Below are positions 1 through 11,010 of a stretch of DNA of 64,000 nucleotides, one piece after another. The position numbers and the translations under genes are program-made. The DNA is from Vitellaria paradoxa. Taxonomy: Eukaryota > Streptophyta > Magnoliopsida > Ericales > Sapotaceae. The DNA lies in contig CM034236.1 in assembly GCA_019916065.1 (NCBI GenBank), positions 25,182,358 through 25,246,357 on the forward strand, given 5' to 3'. Within the stretch, counting starts at the first letter, position 1, and every line of letters begins with the position of its first letter. Below the pieces are notes generated by a model, which was not told the DNA's origin, did not search any database, and saw only the letters and a list, made by a program, of their open reading frames with translations.

Positions 1-472
1 GGAGCAAAATTGGAGAAACAAAGTTTCTGTGGTTTGGACCCCTTGGCACACAGTCCAGACCACAGTGTGCTGGAGAGCCGCGGCTGTAATTTCGATTTTA
101 GGGTTTTGTGTTATGTTGTTTAAGGGCTGCTAGATGGCCGACTGTGGGGGACAGCATTACATATTTTCAGCATACTTTAGAGAGTTTAGAGAGTTTTATT
201 TTTGTTCATGGATGTTTTTACGCGCTTTCGAAGCTATTATTACATTCATCTCAGCAGTTGCTATTCAGAGTTTTGTTTCGAAGTTGATTTTAGAGTACGT
301 TTACTTTCATTCTTCAGTTTAATAATCTTGTTTCTTCATCTTACTCGTTAGATCCATTAAATATGTCTTTGATGAATGTTTTCGTTTCGTTTACAAGCAT
401 GCTAGCGCAGAAACCCTAGTTCTTGATTCAACGAATCAAAGAAGGGTAGTTTACTCTAATCTATGGGATGTA

Positions 473-580
473 CGTAAACCCTTCGCAAAGTTTGCGAAAA
501 CTCATGCGTAGGGGTCTCCAAATTTTGAACGTTTGCGTAGACCCTTCGCATGGTTTGCGAAAACACATGCGTAGGGATCT
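473..580 (+). repeat. Two-copy tandem repeat, ~64-bp period
   Basis: Two similar 44-bp blocks at about 473-516 and 537-580. Each contains 'CCCTTCGCA', 'TTTGCGAAAAC' and 'CATGCGTAGGG', and each has an internal inverted pair (TTCGCAAA / TTTGCGAA in the first copy). They lie inside the LTR fragment. Confidence 0.75.
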
Positions 581-616
581 ACAATTTGTAAACCTAGTTC
601 AGTTCTTTCAAAAGCT

Positions 617-1000
617 TTCGAAAATGAAAACCTTTGACTATATTATCTGTAATCACTGGTAAAGATTTTCGATTAAAATTTTCTTAATAATTTTGAAGAA
701 CTGAAAATTCAGATTTTGAATACTAATTTGAATTAGTTTATTTCAGAAACATTCGAAAATGAAAATCTTTGAGTATATTCTCTGTAATCACTAGTAAAGG
801 TTTTCGATTAAAATTTTCTTAATAATTTTGGATAAACTAGAAAATTTGGATTTGAATCCGAATTCGAATAGGATTGTTTGAGAACCCTTCGAAAACAGAA
901 GTTTTTGACTATATTCTCTGTAATCACTGGTAAACACGTCTGATTAAAACTTTCTCAATAATTTTCAAATAAATCCTAACTTCGGTTTTAATGCAAGTAT
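617..1000 (+). repeat. Three-copy tandem repeat, ~136-bp period
   Basis: Copies start near 617, 752 and 888. Each begins TTCGAAAA, contains 'CTGTAATCACT' and 'TCTCAATAATTTT' or 'TCTTAATAATTTT', and diverges by a modest amount. This is direct visual repetition inside the left LTR fragment. Function unknown. Confidence 0.8.
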
Positions 1001-1283
1001 TTCAACACATCCCATAGTGAAGACGTAAGCTACCCGAAATTGAAAGTTGGATCAAGAACTTCTTAAATATATTTCGTGTTAATCGAATTGCCTTTGGTTG
1101 ATTTAATTGATGTAATATCCCAAATTTTCATGTTAATATAATTTGATGGTTTTAACATGTTTTAGGGATGTTAGTATGTTAATTAAGTTATATTAGTCAT
1201 TAAAGATGACTTAGGGGTGTGAATTTTAGAAGAAATTGGCAAAATAGCTCAAAAGTCAACATTTTGACTCGGGAGCATGTTGA

Positions 1284-1352
1284 GGGGCGCTCGAGATTAT
1301 GAGGGGCGCCCATAGGGCTAGGACGGGTGCCCGTGGTCCATGAGGGGCGCCC
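1284..1352 (+). promoter_or_regulatory. GGGCGCCC palindrome array 1 of LTR copy A (upstream of TATA)
   Basis: Perfect GGGCGCCC at 1304-1311 and 1345-1352, a CpG-transition variant GGGTGCCC at 1325-1332, and a decayed copy at about 1284. Spacing is about 20 bp. The array lies about 130 bp upstream of the TATA-like run at 1482. A regulatory role is inferred from position and recurrence only. Confidence 0.6.
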
Positions 1353-1481
1353 CATTTATACAGACAATCAACAGTAGGGGTCCTCTGCATTTTCTAGCTG
1401 GCCCCTTACCCCTATACACCTATATTAGGTCTAGGGGGATGGAAAAATCTGGAAGACACTATTTAGGGATTAAAATATTGG

Positions 1482-1528
1482 TTATATATATATATATTAG
1501 TGCGTATGATGCAAGAGAGAGAGAGAGA
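1482..1528 (+). promoter_or_regulatory. (TA)n / (GA)n core promoter of LTR copy A
   Basis: A run of TA repeats (1482-1498) is followed about 15 bp later by a GA repeat (1514-1528). The same TA-then-GA order occurs in the LTRs at 24524-24571, 45291-45336 and, on the minus strand, 56774-56725. This marks the probable TATA box and a transcribed GA tract. Confidence 0.6.
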
Positions 1529-2130
1529 AGTGAGTTGGAGAAGAAGAAACCAGGTGAGAAGCAAGGAAGAGCAAAGGGAGAAGAAGAACACAACCGAGTA
1601 GGGTTTTTGAAGGTACGTTCTTCTTCCCTCTATAGAACTCAAATTCCTTTGGTAAGATTGTAATTAGAACCCTAAGAAACCTTCCTATGTAATTTATTTG
1701 TAGTTTTGATCAAGGAGAGAGGAGATTGACCTCATCAAAGTTTGAGGGTTTGGACGATCAAGACACCCTCTTGTTGATCTATCTTCTTACCACTTGAGGT
1801 AGGGATTTCTAGTCTCATTTGAGCATATATGAGATGTATTTGATCTAGTAAATATTTCAATGAAATTTATTTAAGATTTGGAAACCTTGGAGGTGGAATT
1901 TGTGTGGATGAATGGGTGTGTATATGTATATGTATAGGTTGAATCAAGATTTTGTATGGAAGAAATGGATGGATTAAAATTGGTTTTGATGGACTTTTTA
2001 GAGTCTTCTAGGTCCTAGACAACCTAAGAAAATGAGATATTAGGTTAGAGATTGGATTCAGTAGAGTTTGGAACCTAAAAACATGACTTAGAGCTTGAAC
2101 CAGAACAGAGTAACATTCTGGATAATAGAG

Positions 2131-2221
2131 GGGCGCCCGTGAACTTAGGTGGGGCGCCCGTGAACTTATGTGGGGCGCCCATGACCCTCAAGGGGCGCCC
2201 GTGGACTTATGTGGGGTGCCC
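2131..2221 (+). promoter_or_regulatory. GGGCGCCC palindrome array 2 of LTR copy A (downstream of TATA)
   Basis: Four perfect GGGCGCCC octamers start at 2131, 2152, 2173 and 2193, with GGGTGCCC at 2214. Steps are 21, 21, 20 and 21 bp. The array lies about 650 bp downstream of the TATA run, so it is probably in the transcribed R/U5 part. Confidence 0.65.
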
Positions 2222-3027
2222 ACAGAGACTAGGTCTTTTTTCCTGACTTTGCTTAGTTTGACCTCTTACCTTAGACTTATGAAAGTGTTGGTAATTTGTT
2301 TTTATATGAAACTTTTAATTAATTAATTGCATGGATTTTAAGAGGGAAATGAGCTTTTAAAAGTGATTAAGGAGTGTTTGACTTAAGCTTATAGGATTTA
2401 ACTTGAAAGGACAAGTGAAAGTCACCTTGAATTGAATGAATTGGAAGCTTACTTTGAGATAAGGGTCTTAATCGAGTTGAATAGTAAATATGTCTGGATG
2501 TAAACTAGATGTTGAGGTATATGAACTTGTGATTGATTAAGTGAAAAGTAACTTGACAAAGAGACGTATGTTTATAATTTTGGTAAACATGGAATGCTTA
2601 ATATGGTTTGATCAATGCGATATGTAATGCGCTATGGAATGAACCGTAACATTGACATGTGTGTTGAATGGTATGTATATTGATAAATGTTAAATGTTTA
2701 ATAAGGTTGATCAATGTTGATATGTGATGAATCTTGGGATGAACCGAAAAGTGAACTTTTGTTAACAAATGATGGAAAATTAAATGAGGATTGGATTAAA
2801 TAAAATGAAGAGATGAAATGAGTTGTGCTACATGATGAAATGGAATGTGGTTGTGCGTATTGGAAAGTGATGATGATGAATATGAATTGTGATTGATGAG
2901 TATTGAATGTGATGAACGATTGGTTGTGTGTGCCGAGGGCCGTGGTGGGGTGCGGAAATAAGAAGGGTTAGAGAGTACACTCGGGGTGAGAGTCCCGGAA
3001 CCTACGCAGGGTTTGGTGTCAATGCCA

Positions 3028-3133
3028 GTGGGTTAGTAGCCCACAACATTGTGTGTGTTTTGGCTCCTCGTGGCCTTGGATAGCGATCCTAAATGACAAC
3101 GTCAGTTTATCGTTTCCGTTGGGTATTGGCCCA
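3028..3133 (+). other. Conserved double-hairpin block in LTR copy A
   Basis: GTGGG-n7-CCCAC at 3028-3044 and TGGG-n6-CCCA at 3120-3133 sit in a block conserved in all four Tekay-type LTRs here (also 25870-25976, 46685-46790, and minus strand 55404-55298). It may be a structured RNA element such as a packaging or dimer signal. That role is inference. Confidence 0.45.
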
Positions 3134-4078
3134 TAAAAGATGATAATGTGTATACACCGAACCCCCGAGGATTGTGTGGTTATGGCTATGTGATTGATTA
3201 ATGAAATGATGGTATTGTGGATGTGATTTCATGATTGAAATATGAACAAATGTAATGAGGATGTGGATATGCGATTGAGTGTTGAATATGTGATAATGTG
3301 ATATGGAATATGATTGGATACAAAGTTGGGAAATTTAATAATGGAGAGTAATTGGACTTGAATGCTACACTATGATGTTATTGAATAAAAATAAATATTG
3401 TAAATATGGTTATGTGGTTGGCTATGCTTAAACATCAAAAAGATAACTGAAATGTGATATGAACACATGTATGGAATTTCAAAGATTAAATATAAATTGG
3501 AAACTTAATCCTTCTTATGATTTTGTTGTGTAAATATATATATATTCTATGTCGGTTATGTAATTATGTTGATAAATTGTTGTGGCACTAGAACATATTG
3601 AGATAACTAGATGCACCATGAATAGTATGCACGTTTGGAATACATATCATATATGTTTGTTTGAGATGTCGTAGGCAAAAGTGGATCCGTGCTCACGTCC
3701 CTACAGAATTTGATGCAGGTACAGGCCATGGTAATCAGGTGGGCTAATGGGGTTGGACTAGAAGGGTGTGCATAAGCCCTACCAAGCTTAGCAAAGCTCT
3801 TGGTTATTTAGTTTAAATTTCTTTTGGAATTGTAATATTGTACATTGAGAACTTGTTCGATTTGGTTGTAAGGGCCTTAAGGCCTGAGTTATGTATTAAT
3901 GAGAGGATTGTTGGAAGTTTGTGACTTAACTTTAGCCAAGGTTAAATTTATGTTATCTTATCTATGTCTCGGGCTCCCTGGTTTACGTTGCATTGCTCTG
4001 ATTATGGGTTGGTTATGTTAATGCATGTTATGTGTGTTTATCACTCACCCCTCGGGTTATGAGATCCGGGGCGTGACA

Positions 4079-4422
4079 ATTGAAGTGTTTACATTGCAGT
4101 TTATAGATTAGATTATTTTGAAGTGCATTTAAATTAGGAAAAATCCTTTTAGCTAATATTTAATTCCTTGAATTCAAAAATCAAAACTTAAATTGCTGAA
4201 ATTTTGTTAATAGGTTGTTAAGTTGTTTTAATTTGAATTTTAAATTTGCAAAACCCTAGGAATTAGTTTTAATTAATCTTCAAACTTAGTTTACATTCAA
4301 ATTTAGGATTTCCATTATAACCTAGAAACTAAATAACGTAGGCTCCCTGTGAATTTGACCTTGGACTCACCGAGTTAAAACTACACCGCACACCCTTGCA
4401 CTTGGGGGTTAATTTAGATGCA
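4079..4422 (+). repeat. LTR fragment (Athila/Tat-like), right part
   Basis: Continuation of the LTR at 1-1110 after the solo LTR insertion; its first five bases are the ATTGA duplication. The end contains 'CTCCCTGTG', 'GGACTCACCGAG' and 'CTTGCACTTGGGGG', parallel to the ends of the Athila LTRs at 31330-31422 and 43470-43563. The exact end (placed at a CA) is uncertain. Confidence 0.5.
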
Positions 4423-4534
4423 CCTTCTAATAGCAGTCAAGTAACTTACGAATATGAGGAGTTCATAGAATAGTTGAGCTCCTTGTTTTAAGGAATTTAC
4501 TTTGAACCTTACTTCGCAAAGAATCCACTAGGGC
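4423..4534. other. Target sequence left of the CRM element
   Basis: 112 bp of unassigned DNA. Its last five bases, AGGGC, are duplicated at 11769-11773 beyond the CRM element, so this stretch was continuous with 11774 onward before that insertion. Confidence 0.6.
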
Positions 4535-5293
4535 TGATGAGAAAGTGAAAGGATCTTTATATTTAATCCAACAAGGTTTCCCACTTCAAGAATCAACACA
4601 ACCCCAACCCGTGGAGAGGCAATGATTCGGTTTTGAGGGAAAGGACAAGCCAAGGAACCAACTCACAATAGAAACAAGTTCTAAGGTAACTTGATTATCA
4701 AAGATAAAATAGTCAATTGGCTAAAATGACTAAGTCCAAGTTCTTTCAAGAAGCAAGGAAGAAAAGTCTCTCAAATTGATTTTCAAATCTGAAAAATTAC
4801 ATCCTATTCACCTTGGTGGCCGGCCACCTTACTTATAATACTAATATTTCAATCTTGGAACATCCCTCCAAGAATAGGAAAGGCCAAAAGACAAGCTTAA
4901 ATGGCATTAACTCAAAAGGCCCTCATTGGCTAGCAATTAGGGCATTCATTGCATCAGTTCATTAACTCCAAATCAATTAAAACATGCATTAAATAAGGTC
5001 TTAAATACAAAAAAATAATAAAAGACTGAAATGGGCTTGACTCTTGACATGGTAGACTTGAGTCTTCATCTTTGGCCGAATAAGAGGCCACCATGTGGCT
5101 GCCACCTAGCCTTTAACTAATCTCCATTTGGCAATCCCCTTTGTCCACTTGGCAAAGAACTTGGCACTTGAATTCTTCTCTTTGGCCGATTGCTTCCTCT
5201 TGTCCAAAAGCTTCCATGATCAAACTTTGGAGTTCCTTTGCTTTGGCTCTAGTTATGGGACCTTGATAGCTTAATGATGGAGCTCCTTCATCA
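4535..5293 (-). repeat. 3' LTR of the CRM-like element
   Basis: Nearly identical to 11011-11768. It contains the last ~181 nt of the gag-pol ORF (5113-5293). Adjacent on the internal side is the C-rich PPT complement at 5294. Confidence 0.95.
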
Positions 5294-8200
5294 TCCCCCC
5301 CCTCTTGAGAAAAATTCGACCTCGAATTTGGCCCTGCACCAAAATAGGGAGAAAGATCAATGACATTAAAAGTGTTACTTACTCCATACTCACTTGGCAA
5401 GTCAATCTTGTAAGCATTAGGATTAATGCGTTCCAAGACTTTAAAAGGTCCATCTCCTCTAGGTTGCAACTTGGATTTCCTTTGTTGAGGAAACCTTTCC
5501 TTCCTCAAATGCACCCACACTAAGTCACCTGGTTCAAACAAAATTGCCTTTCTGCCTTTGTTAGCATGAGATGCATAAGATTGATTTTTCTTTTCAATAT
5601 GCAACCTAGCTTGTGCATGGATTTTCTTCACAAATTCGGCCTTGTTTTTACCATCAAGAGAAACAATGTGTTTAATAGGTAAAGGTGACAAGTCCAAGGG
5701 AGTGAGTGGATTAAATCCATATACAATCTGAAAAGGAGAAAATCCACTAGAGGAATGTACCACTCTATTGTATGCAAATTCAATATAAGGTATTAGTTCC
5801 TCCCAAGACTTCAAATTCTTCTTAACAAAAGTTCTCAATAGTGTAGACAAAGTCCTATTTACCGCTTCAGTTTGACCATCGGTTTGGGGATGGCAAGTGG
5901 TAGAAAACAACAATTTTGTCCCTAATTTTCCCCAAAGGATTCTCCAAAAATGACTCAAAAACTTTACATCCCTATCACTAACAATAGTTTGAGGAATGCC
6001 ATGCAATCTAACAATTTCCCTAAAGAACAAATTGGCCACATAAGTAGCATCACCAGTTTTCTTACATGGGACAAAATGAGCCATCTTAGAGAATCTATCG
6101 ACTACCACAAAAATGGAATCATGTCCCCTTGATGACCTAGGCAACCCCAAAATAAAATCCATAGACAAGTCAACCCAAGGGTGTTTAGGTATGGGCAATG
6201 GTGTGTATAGTCCATGTGGCATCACCTTAGACTTGGCCCTTTTGCAAGTTTCACATCTAGCACAAAATCTCTCAACATCTTTTTGCATATGAGGCCAAAA
6301 GAAATGTTCCTTAAGTACATCTAAAGTTTTTGCAACCCCAAAATGCCCCATGAGACCACCACTATGACTTTCATGCACTAACAAATCTCTTAAAGAACTC
6401 TTTGGCACACACAATCTGTTTTCCCTAAACAAATACCCTTCATGCCTAAAGTATTTTTGAAATGCAATGTTCTCACATGCCTTATACACTTGTGAAAAAT
6501 CAGAATCATGCTCATACAATTCCTTAACAAGTTCAAAACCTAGCAATTTAGAGTCAAGAGTGTTAAGGAGAGTATACCTTCTTGAGAGTGCATCGGCCAC
6601 AATGTTCTCTTTACCTTGTTTGTATTGTACCACATATGGAAATGACTCAATGAACTCGACCCACCTAGCATGCCTCTTGTTCAGCTTTCCTTGGCCCTTG
6701 AGATGCCGTAAAGCTTGATGATCGGTGTGAATTATGAACTCCTTCGGCCACAAGTAGTGCTGCCATGTCTCCAAAGATCTCACCAATGCATAGAGCTCCT
6801 TGTCATATGTTGAATAGTTCAAGGTTGCCCCATTTAGCTTCTCACTAAAGTATGCAATAGGCTTCCTCTCCTGCATCAAAACAGCACCAATTCCTTTCCC
6901 GGAGGCATCACATTCAATTTCAAAAGCTTTGGTAAAATCGGGCAATACAAGTAAAGGAGCAGAACACAACTTTGTTTTCAACATGTTAAATGCATTCTCA
7001 TGTTCATCACCCCATACAAATGGAACATTCTTCTTTACCAATTCATTCAAAGGGGCGGCTAGGCTACTAAAATTAGGCACAAACCTACGATAAAAGCTAG
7101 CAAGCCCATGAAAACTCCTTACTTCACTCACATTGGAAGGTCTCGGCCATTCCCTAATGGCTTTCACCTTCTCGTCATCTACTTCAATCCCTTTACTACT
7201 AACAACAAATCCTAGGAAAACAAGTCTTTCCATGCAAAAACAACACTTCTTGAAATTAGCATACAACTTTTCCTTCCTTAAAACATCAAAAACACTTCTT
7301 AAATGTTGCAAATGATCATTCATGCTTTTGCTATAAATCAGAATGTCGTCAAAGTAAACAACAACAAACTTTCCCATAAAAGATCTCAACACATGGTTCA
7401 TCAATCTCATGAAAGTACTAGGTGCATTTGTGAGCCCAAATGGCATCACAAGCCATTCATATAAACCATACTTGGTCTTAAACGCTGTTTTCCATTCATC
7501 ACCTTCTTTCATCCTAATTTGATGATAACCACTCTTAAGATCAATTTTAGAAAATATGCAAGCACCATGAAGTTCATCAAGCATATCATCCAATCTAGGA
7601 ATAGGATACCTGTATTTCACGGTGATCTTGTTGATAGCACGGCAATCAACGCACATTCGGAAAGTCCCATCTTTCTTTGGCACCAAAAGAACAGGTACGG
7701 CACATGGACTCATGCTCTCCTTCACATACCCCTTGGCTAGCAATTCTTCTACTTGCCTTTGAAGTTCCTTGCTCTCCTCGGGATTGCTCCTATAAGCTGG
7801 TCGGTTTGGAATTTGAGCTCCAGGCACAAAATCGATTTGATGCTCAATCCCCCTTAATGGTGGTAAACCCGATGGCACTTCCTCGGGAAAGATATCCTCA
7901 TATTCCTGCAAAAGAGAAGTAGCAACACTAGGGAGAGAAAAATCATTGTTAGGATTAGAATATAAGGACTCCTTATACATAAGAAGGTATAGGGGCCTCA
8001 TGTCATGCAATGCCTCTCTCATTTCTTTCTTTCCAACAAACAAAGTCATTTTTCCCTCTTCTTTTTCTTTTATACCAGACTTCTCTCCTTTTTCTTTCGT
8101 TCTCTCATTTTCCTCTTTTGTCTCTCTTTTTCTTTCTCCACTCTTTTCTTTCCTCTCTTTTCCCTCAATTTTTTTTGAATCACTCTCTACCTCACCTGAT

Positions 8201-10101
8201 TTTCCCTCAAGTGCTCTCATAATCCTCACTTGATCCTCATGAGCTTGAGTAGGACTCAAAGGGTTTAGAGTGTATGATCGGCCTTCCTTCACTAAAGTAT
8301 ACTTATTCTTCCTTCCATCATGAGTCACACTCCTATCATATTGCCAAGGACGCCCTAACAATATGTGAGTAGCAACCATAGGCACAACATCACACAATAC
8401 CTCATCCTCATACTTCCCTATGGTGAATGGAACCACAACCTGTTTGGTTACTTTCAATTTATTGCATTCATTCAACCATTGTAGTCCATATGGCTTTGGA
8501 TGCTTCCTACACACCAATCCCAATTTGTTCACAAGATGAGAGCTCACCACATTGCAACAACTTCCACTATCAATGATCATGCTACACAATTTGTTGCTCA
8601 CGGCACACCTTGTATGGAAAATGTTTTCTCTTTGAATTGCATCCCCATCTTCCAATCCCACTTGTGCACTTAAAGCCCTCATGGTTATCATAGCATAAGT
8701 CAACCCAACCATAGGGTCTTGCTCTCCCATCTCCAATTCCTCTTCTTCACCAATTTCGGCCAGATTTGGGGTCTCCTCTTCCTCATCCTCATCTCCACTC
8801 TCTAGACCTCCATCTTCCCTCATATACATCACCCTTTGGTTTGGACATTGATTTGCATAATGTCCATGCCCCAAACACTTGAAACACTTAACTTCTCTAG
8901 CTCTAGTAGGACCCCCTTTCTTTTCTTTCTCTTCTATTTTTCCTTTTCCTTTCCATTCTTCTTTTCCCTTCAAATCCTCCCTTTTCTGTTTTGGTAGATC
9001 CTTCTCATTCCTCTCTAGCTTTCCATAATTTGGCCTCCATGGACTTTTTGTGGTTGAGAAATTCGGCCCACTTCCATTCTTCAAAGATTTCTTCATTCTC
9101 AATTGTCTTTCCACCTTAATGGCAATGTGCACCATTTCGGTTATGGTATGGTAGGAATGTAATTCCACCACATGGGCTATTTCCATGTTCAAACCAGCCA
9201 AGAACCTTGCCATGGTGGCTTCCATAGGTTCCTCCAATTGAGTTCTCGCCAATGCCATCTCCATAGCCTTGAAATATTCTTCCACACTTCTACCCCCTTG
9301 TGACAACCTTTGCAACCTTTGATACAGCTCCTTAAAATAATGTTGGGGAACAAACCTTTCCCTCATGACTTCTTTCATGGCTTCCCAAGTGGTAATGGTT
9401 CTAAGGCCAAGATTTCTCCTCCTAACCAACATTTGATCCCACCATATGATTGCATAATCTTTGAACTCCACAGCCGCAAGTTTGACTTTCTTTTCTTCCG
9501 AATAGTTGTGGCACTCAAAGATGAGTTCAACTTGCCTTTCCCACTCCAAGTACAAATCTGGATTTTCCTTTCCATGGAAGGAAGGAATCGTCATCTTAAT
9601 GCTTCCCACATTTGAATCAACCCTTTCTTCAATTCCTTCCCCATTTCCATAGTCCCAATTCCTATAATTTCTACCCATTCTTCTTCCTCCAAATCCTCTA
9701 CCTCTAGGTGGCCGAAACCCCCTACCCCTTGGATTATGGAAGTGTAACTCATTTTCTTCTTCAACAAATTCATTCCTCCATTCTTCTTCATTAAACTCTT
9801 CTTCCCCAATATTCTCAATTCTTGCTTCCTCATTTCTGCCCACATTTTGGCCGAAACCCATTCTAAGCATTCCATTTCCTCTTCCTCCTCCATTACCTTC
9901 CACATTTGGTGACCTATCTCTACTACCCTTATCCCTAGTATCTTCCTTATCCTTTGCCTCCAACCTCTCAATCCTATCCAGCAAGGTGGTCATCACAAAG
10001 TTATTTCGGTCCATTTGTTGCCTTAAAGCTTCAAGCAACATTTTATCATCTCCATTCGGTCCAACCTTACTACTACCACTGGTTTCTTGTTCTTTAGACA
10101 T
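5113..10101 (-). CDS. Intact CRM-like gag-pol polyprotein, 1662 aa
   Basis: Encodes the structural and enzymatic proteins for retrotransposition. Order, with rough residues: gag with a basic/acidic N-terminal half; CCHC zinc knuckle ([14 protein letters not shown], ~405-420); aspartic protease (IDSGS, ~508); reverse transcriptase with YFDD active site (~915); RNase H (ECDASG ~1063, HTDHQ ~1122); integrase with HHCC zinc finger (~1240-1290) and D,D-35-E core (DFILG ~1313, SDRD ~1378, TEAVNR ~1411); then a C-terminal region ending in a GPITRAKAK motif. There is no stop or frameshift. I see no classical chromodomain. In CRM elements the C-terminus carries a CR motif thought to target centromeric chromatin, and here the last ~60 codons lie in the 3' LTR, as in that clade. 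The start ATG ([12 protein letters not shown]) is the first in the frame and leaves a ~0.9-kb leader. Clade assignment is from recognised RT motifs, not a search. Confidence 0.93.
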   Translation of the reverse strand: MSKEQETSGSSKVGPNGDDKMLLEALRQQMDRNNFVMTTLLDRIERLEAKDKEDTRDKGSRDRSPNVEGNGGGRGNGMLRMGFGQNVGRNEEARIENIGEEEFNEEEWRNEFVEEENELHFHNPRGRGFRPPRGRGFGGRRMGRNYRNWDYGNGEGIEERVDSNVGSIKMTIPSFHGKENPDLYLEWERQVELIFECHNYSEEKKVKLAAVEFKDYAIIWWDQMLVRRRNLGLRTITTWEAMKEVMRERFVPQHYFKELYQRLQRLSQGGRSVEEYFKAMEMALARTQLEEPMEATMARFLAGLNMEIAHVVELHSYHTITEMVHIAIKVERQLRMKKSLKNGSGPNFSTTKSPWRPNYGKLERNEKDLPKQKREDLKGKEEWKGKGKIEEKEKKGGPTRAREVKCFKCLGHGHYANQCPNQRVMYMREDGGLESGDEDEEEETPNLAEIGEEEELEMGEQDPMVGLTYAMITMRALSAQVGLEDGDAIQRENIFHTRCAVSNKLCSMIIDSGSCCNVVSSHLVNKLGLVCRKHPKPYGLQWLNECNKLKVTKQVVVPFTIGKYEDEVLCDVVPMVATHILLGRPWQYDRSVTHDGRKNKYTLVKEGRSYTLNPLSPTQAHEDQVRIMRALEGKSGEVESDSKKIEGKERKEKSGERKRETKEENERTKEKGEKSGIKEKEEGKMTLFVGKKEMREALHDMRPLYLLMYKESLYSNPNNDFSLPSVATSLLQEYEDIFPEEVPSGLPPLRGIEHQIDFVPGAQIPNRPAYRSNPEESKELQRQVEELLAKGYVKESMSPCAVPVLLVPKKDGTFRMCVDCRAINKITVKYRYPIPRLDDMLDELHGACIFSKIDLKSGYHQIRMKEGDEWKTAFKTKYGLYEWLVMPFGLTNAPSTFMRLMNHVLRSFMGKFVVVYFDDILIYSKSMNDHLQHLRSVFDVLRKEKLYANFKKCCFCMERLVFLGFVVSSKGIEVDDEKVKAIREWPRPSNVSEVRSFHGLASFYRRFVPNFSSLAAPLNELVKKNVPFVWGDEHENAFNMLKTKLCSAPLLVLPDFTKAFEIECDASGKGIGAVLMQERKPIAYFSEKLNGATLNYSTYDKELYALVRSLETWQHYLWPKEFIIHTDHQALRHLKGQGKLNKRHARWVEFIESFPYVVQYKQGKENIVADALSRRYTLLNTLDSKLLGFELVKELYEHDSDFSQVYKACENIAFQKYFRHEGYLFRENRLCVPKSSLRDLLVHESHSGGLMGHFGVAKTLDVLKEHFFWPHMQKDVERFCARCETCKRAKSKVMPHGLYTPLPIPKHPWVDLSMDFILGLPRSSRGHDSIFVVVDRFSKMAHFVPCKKTGDATYVANLFFREIVRLHGIPQTIVSDRDVKFLSHFWRILWGKLGTKLLFSTTCHPQTDGQTEAVNRTLSTLLRTFVKKNLKSWEELIPYIEFAYNRVVHSSSGFSPFQIVYGFNPLTPLDLSPLPIKHIVSLDGKNKAEFVKKIHAQARLHIEKKNQSYASHANKGRKAILFEPGDLVWVHLRKERFPQQRKSKLQPRGDGPFKVLERINPNAYKIDLPSEYGVSNTFNVIDLSPYFGAGPNSRSNFSQEGGDDEGAPSLSYQGPITRAKAKELQSLIMEAFGQEEAIGQREEFKCQVLCQVDKGDCQMEIS
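5294..5310 (-). promoter_or_regulatory. Polypurine tract of the CRM-like element
   Basis: Read on the minus strand, an AAGAGGGGGGGGA run abuts the 3' LTR. It lies inside the ORF and is translated. It primes plus-strand DNA synthesis in this class. Confidence 0.9.
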
Positions 10102-10996
10102 GTTTAAGGCTGCAAGAAAGAAAACGTTAGTAGAAAATGGCTCACCCTCTCAAGTGTTTCACTCAAGTAATGGCTTTTCTCTCCAATACTCTCACTCTCT
10201 TGCCTTTTACCTCTCAATTCTCTTCCTTTTGCTTACTTTTCAAGAACTAGGGCAGAGTGTCTTTAAACCCAATTTGAAAATATATCAATGAAAATCATAG
10301 GGATTAGGAAGAAATGGATTTGCAAATTTAACACGACTAGTTACCTAGTTATGGCTTCATTAAACCAAACAGACCTTAAGATGGCACGAGTTTGGTATCC
10401 ACCAACAATAGTGTTCAGATTTGCAAGAAAGAAGAAGAAGATAACTTTAGAATTAAAGGAAAACAAATATATAGAAGTAAAACCCTTGAAAACCAGATTG
10501 GAATCCCCCCAATATGATGTTAACAATCCCAAAAGACTCAAAGGAGAGATTGCTCACTGTTTTGCAACAAACTTCAAGTTTAGAGCTCAATTCGGCTAGC
10601 TCTTAGTTCTCCAATCAAACCAACGAATTTCAAGCTGAAAGTTGGTGGTTTATTGCTATTTATGATGGAGATAAAGAGGGTAAAATTTGGGAATTTTCTG
10701 GATTGTTTTGGTGGACGAACTGATTTGCCCCCTTTTTTTTTTTTCCAGAATTTTCTCTTCTCTTCTGATTCTTTTTTTTTTTTTTTATATATATAGTTCA
10801 ATATCCCCCACAAGATAGTTCAACCCCTTTGCAACAACTCAGCAAACACAAAGAAAGATGAAGGAATCTCCCCTTGGCCGAAAGCCTTGAGGAGAAAACA
10901 AAAAGTTGGAAGATGAAGAGTTGAAATGGAGAAAAAAAACTTACCAAAAAAAAAAAAAAAAGAAATGGAGAAAACACACCTTGTTAGGATGATCAA
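10102..10996 (-). other. Untranslated leader of the CRM-like element
   Basis: About 0.9 kb between PBS and gag start. It contains long T and A homopolymer runs (10730-10786, 10945-10961). No coding signal is seen. Confidence 0.7.
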
Positions 10997-11008
10997 GCTC
11001 TGATACCA
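10997..11008 (-). promoter_or_regulatory. Primer-binding site, initiator Met tRNA (CRM-like element)
   Basis: The minus strand reads TGGTATCAGAGC, complementary to the 3' end of plant initiator tRNA-Met, two bases from the 5' LTR. Confidence 0.95.
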
Positions 11009-11010
11009 AA

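Larger units (their letters stand above)
1..1110 (+). repeat. LTR fragment (Athila/Tat-like), left part, runs off window edge
   Basis: Non-coding and AT-rich. It continues after the solo LTR at 4079-4422, where the end resembles the 3' end of the Athila LTRs in this window (a 'CTCCCTGTG..' run, 'GGACTCACC', 'TTGCACTTG'). It carries two sets of tandem repeats (473-580 and 617-1000). No protein similarity is seen; the short ORFs are chance. The left end of the LTR lies outside the window, so its length and status (solo LTR or part of an element) cannot be decided. Orientation is inferred from that end resemblance. Confidence 0.5.
1111..4078 (+). mobile_element. Solo LTR of a Tekay-type Ty3/gypsy element (copy A)
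   Basis: Starts TGTAATATCC and ends GGGGCGTGACA. It is flanked on both sides by the 5-bp duplication ATTGA (1106-1110 and 4079-4083). Length is 2968 bp. The same ends and much of the body recur in the 3' LTR at 24134-26877, which follows a Tekay chromodomain-bearing pol, so the family assignment is by homology within the window. There is no internal region, PBS or PPT, so it is a solo LTR left by LTR-LTR recombination. It contains two palindrome arrays, a TATA/GA core promoter and a conserved hairpin block, all listed separately. Confidence 0.93.

Noticed and set aside
134..662. Short ORFs in the leftmost LTR fragment
   Set aside because: About 60 codons each, low complexity, overlapping tandem repeats. 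No domain is recognisable.
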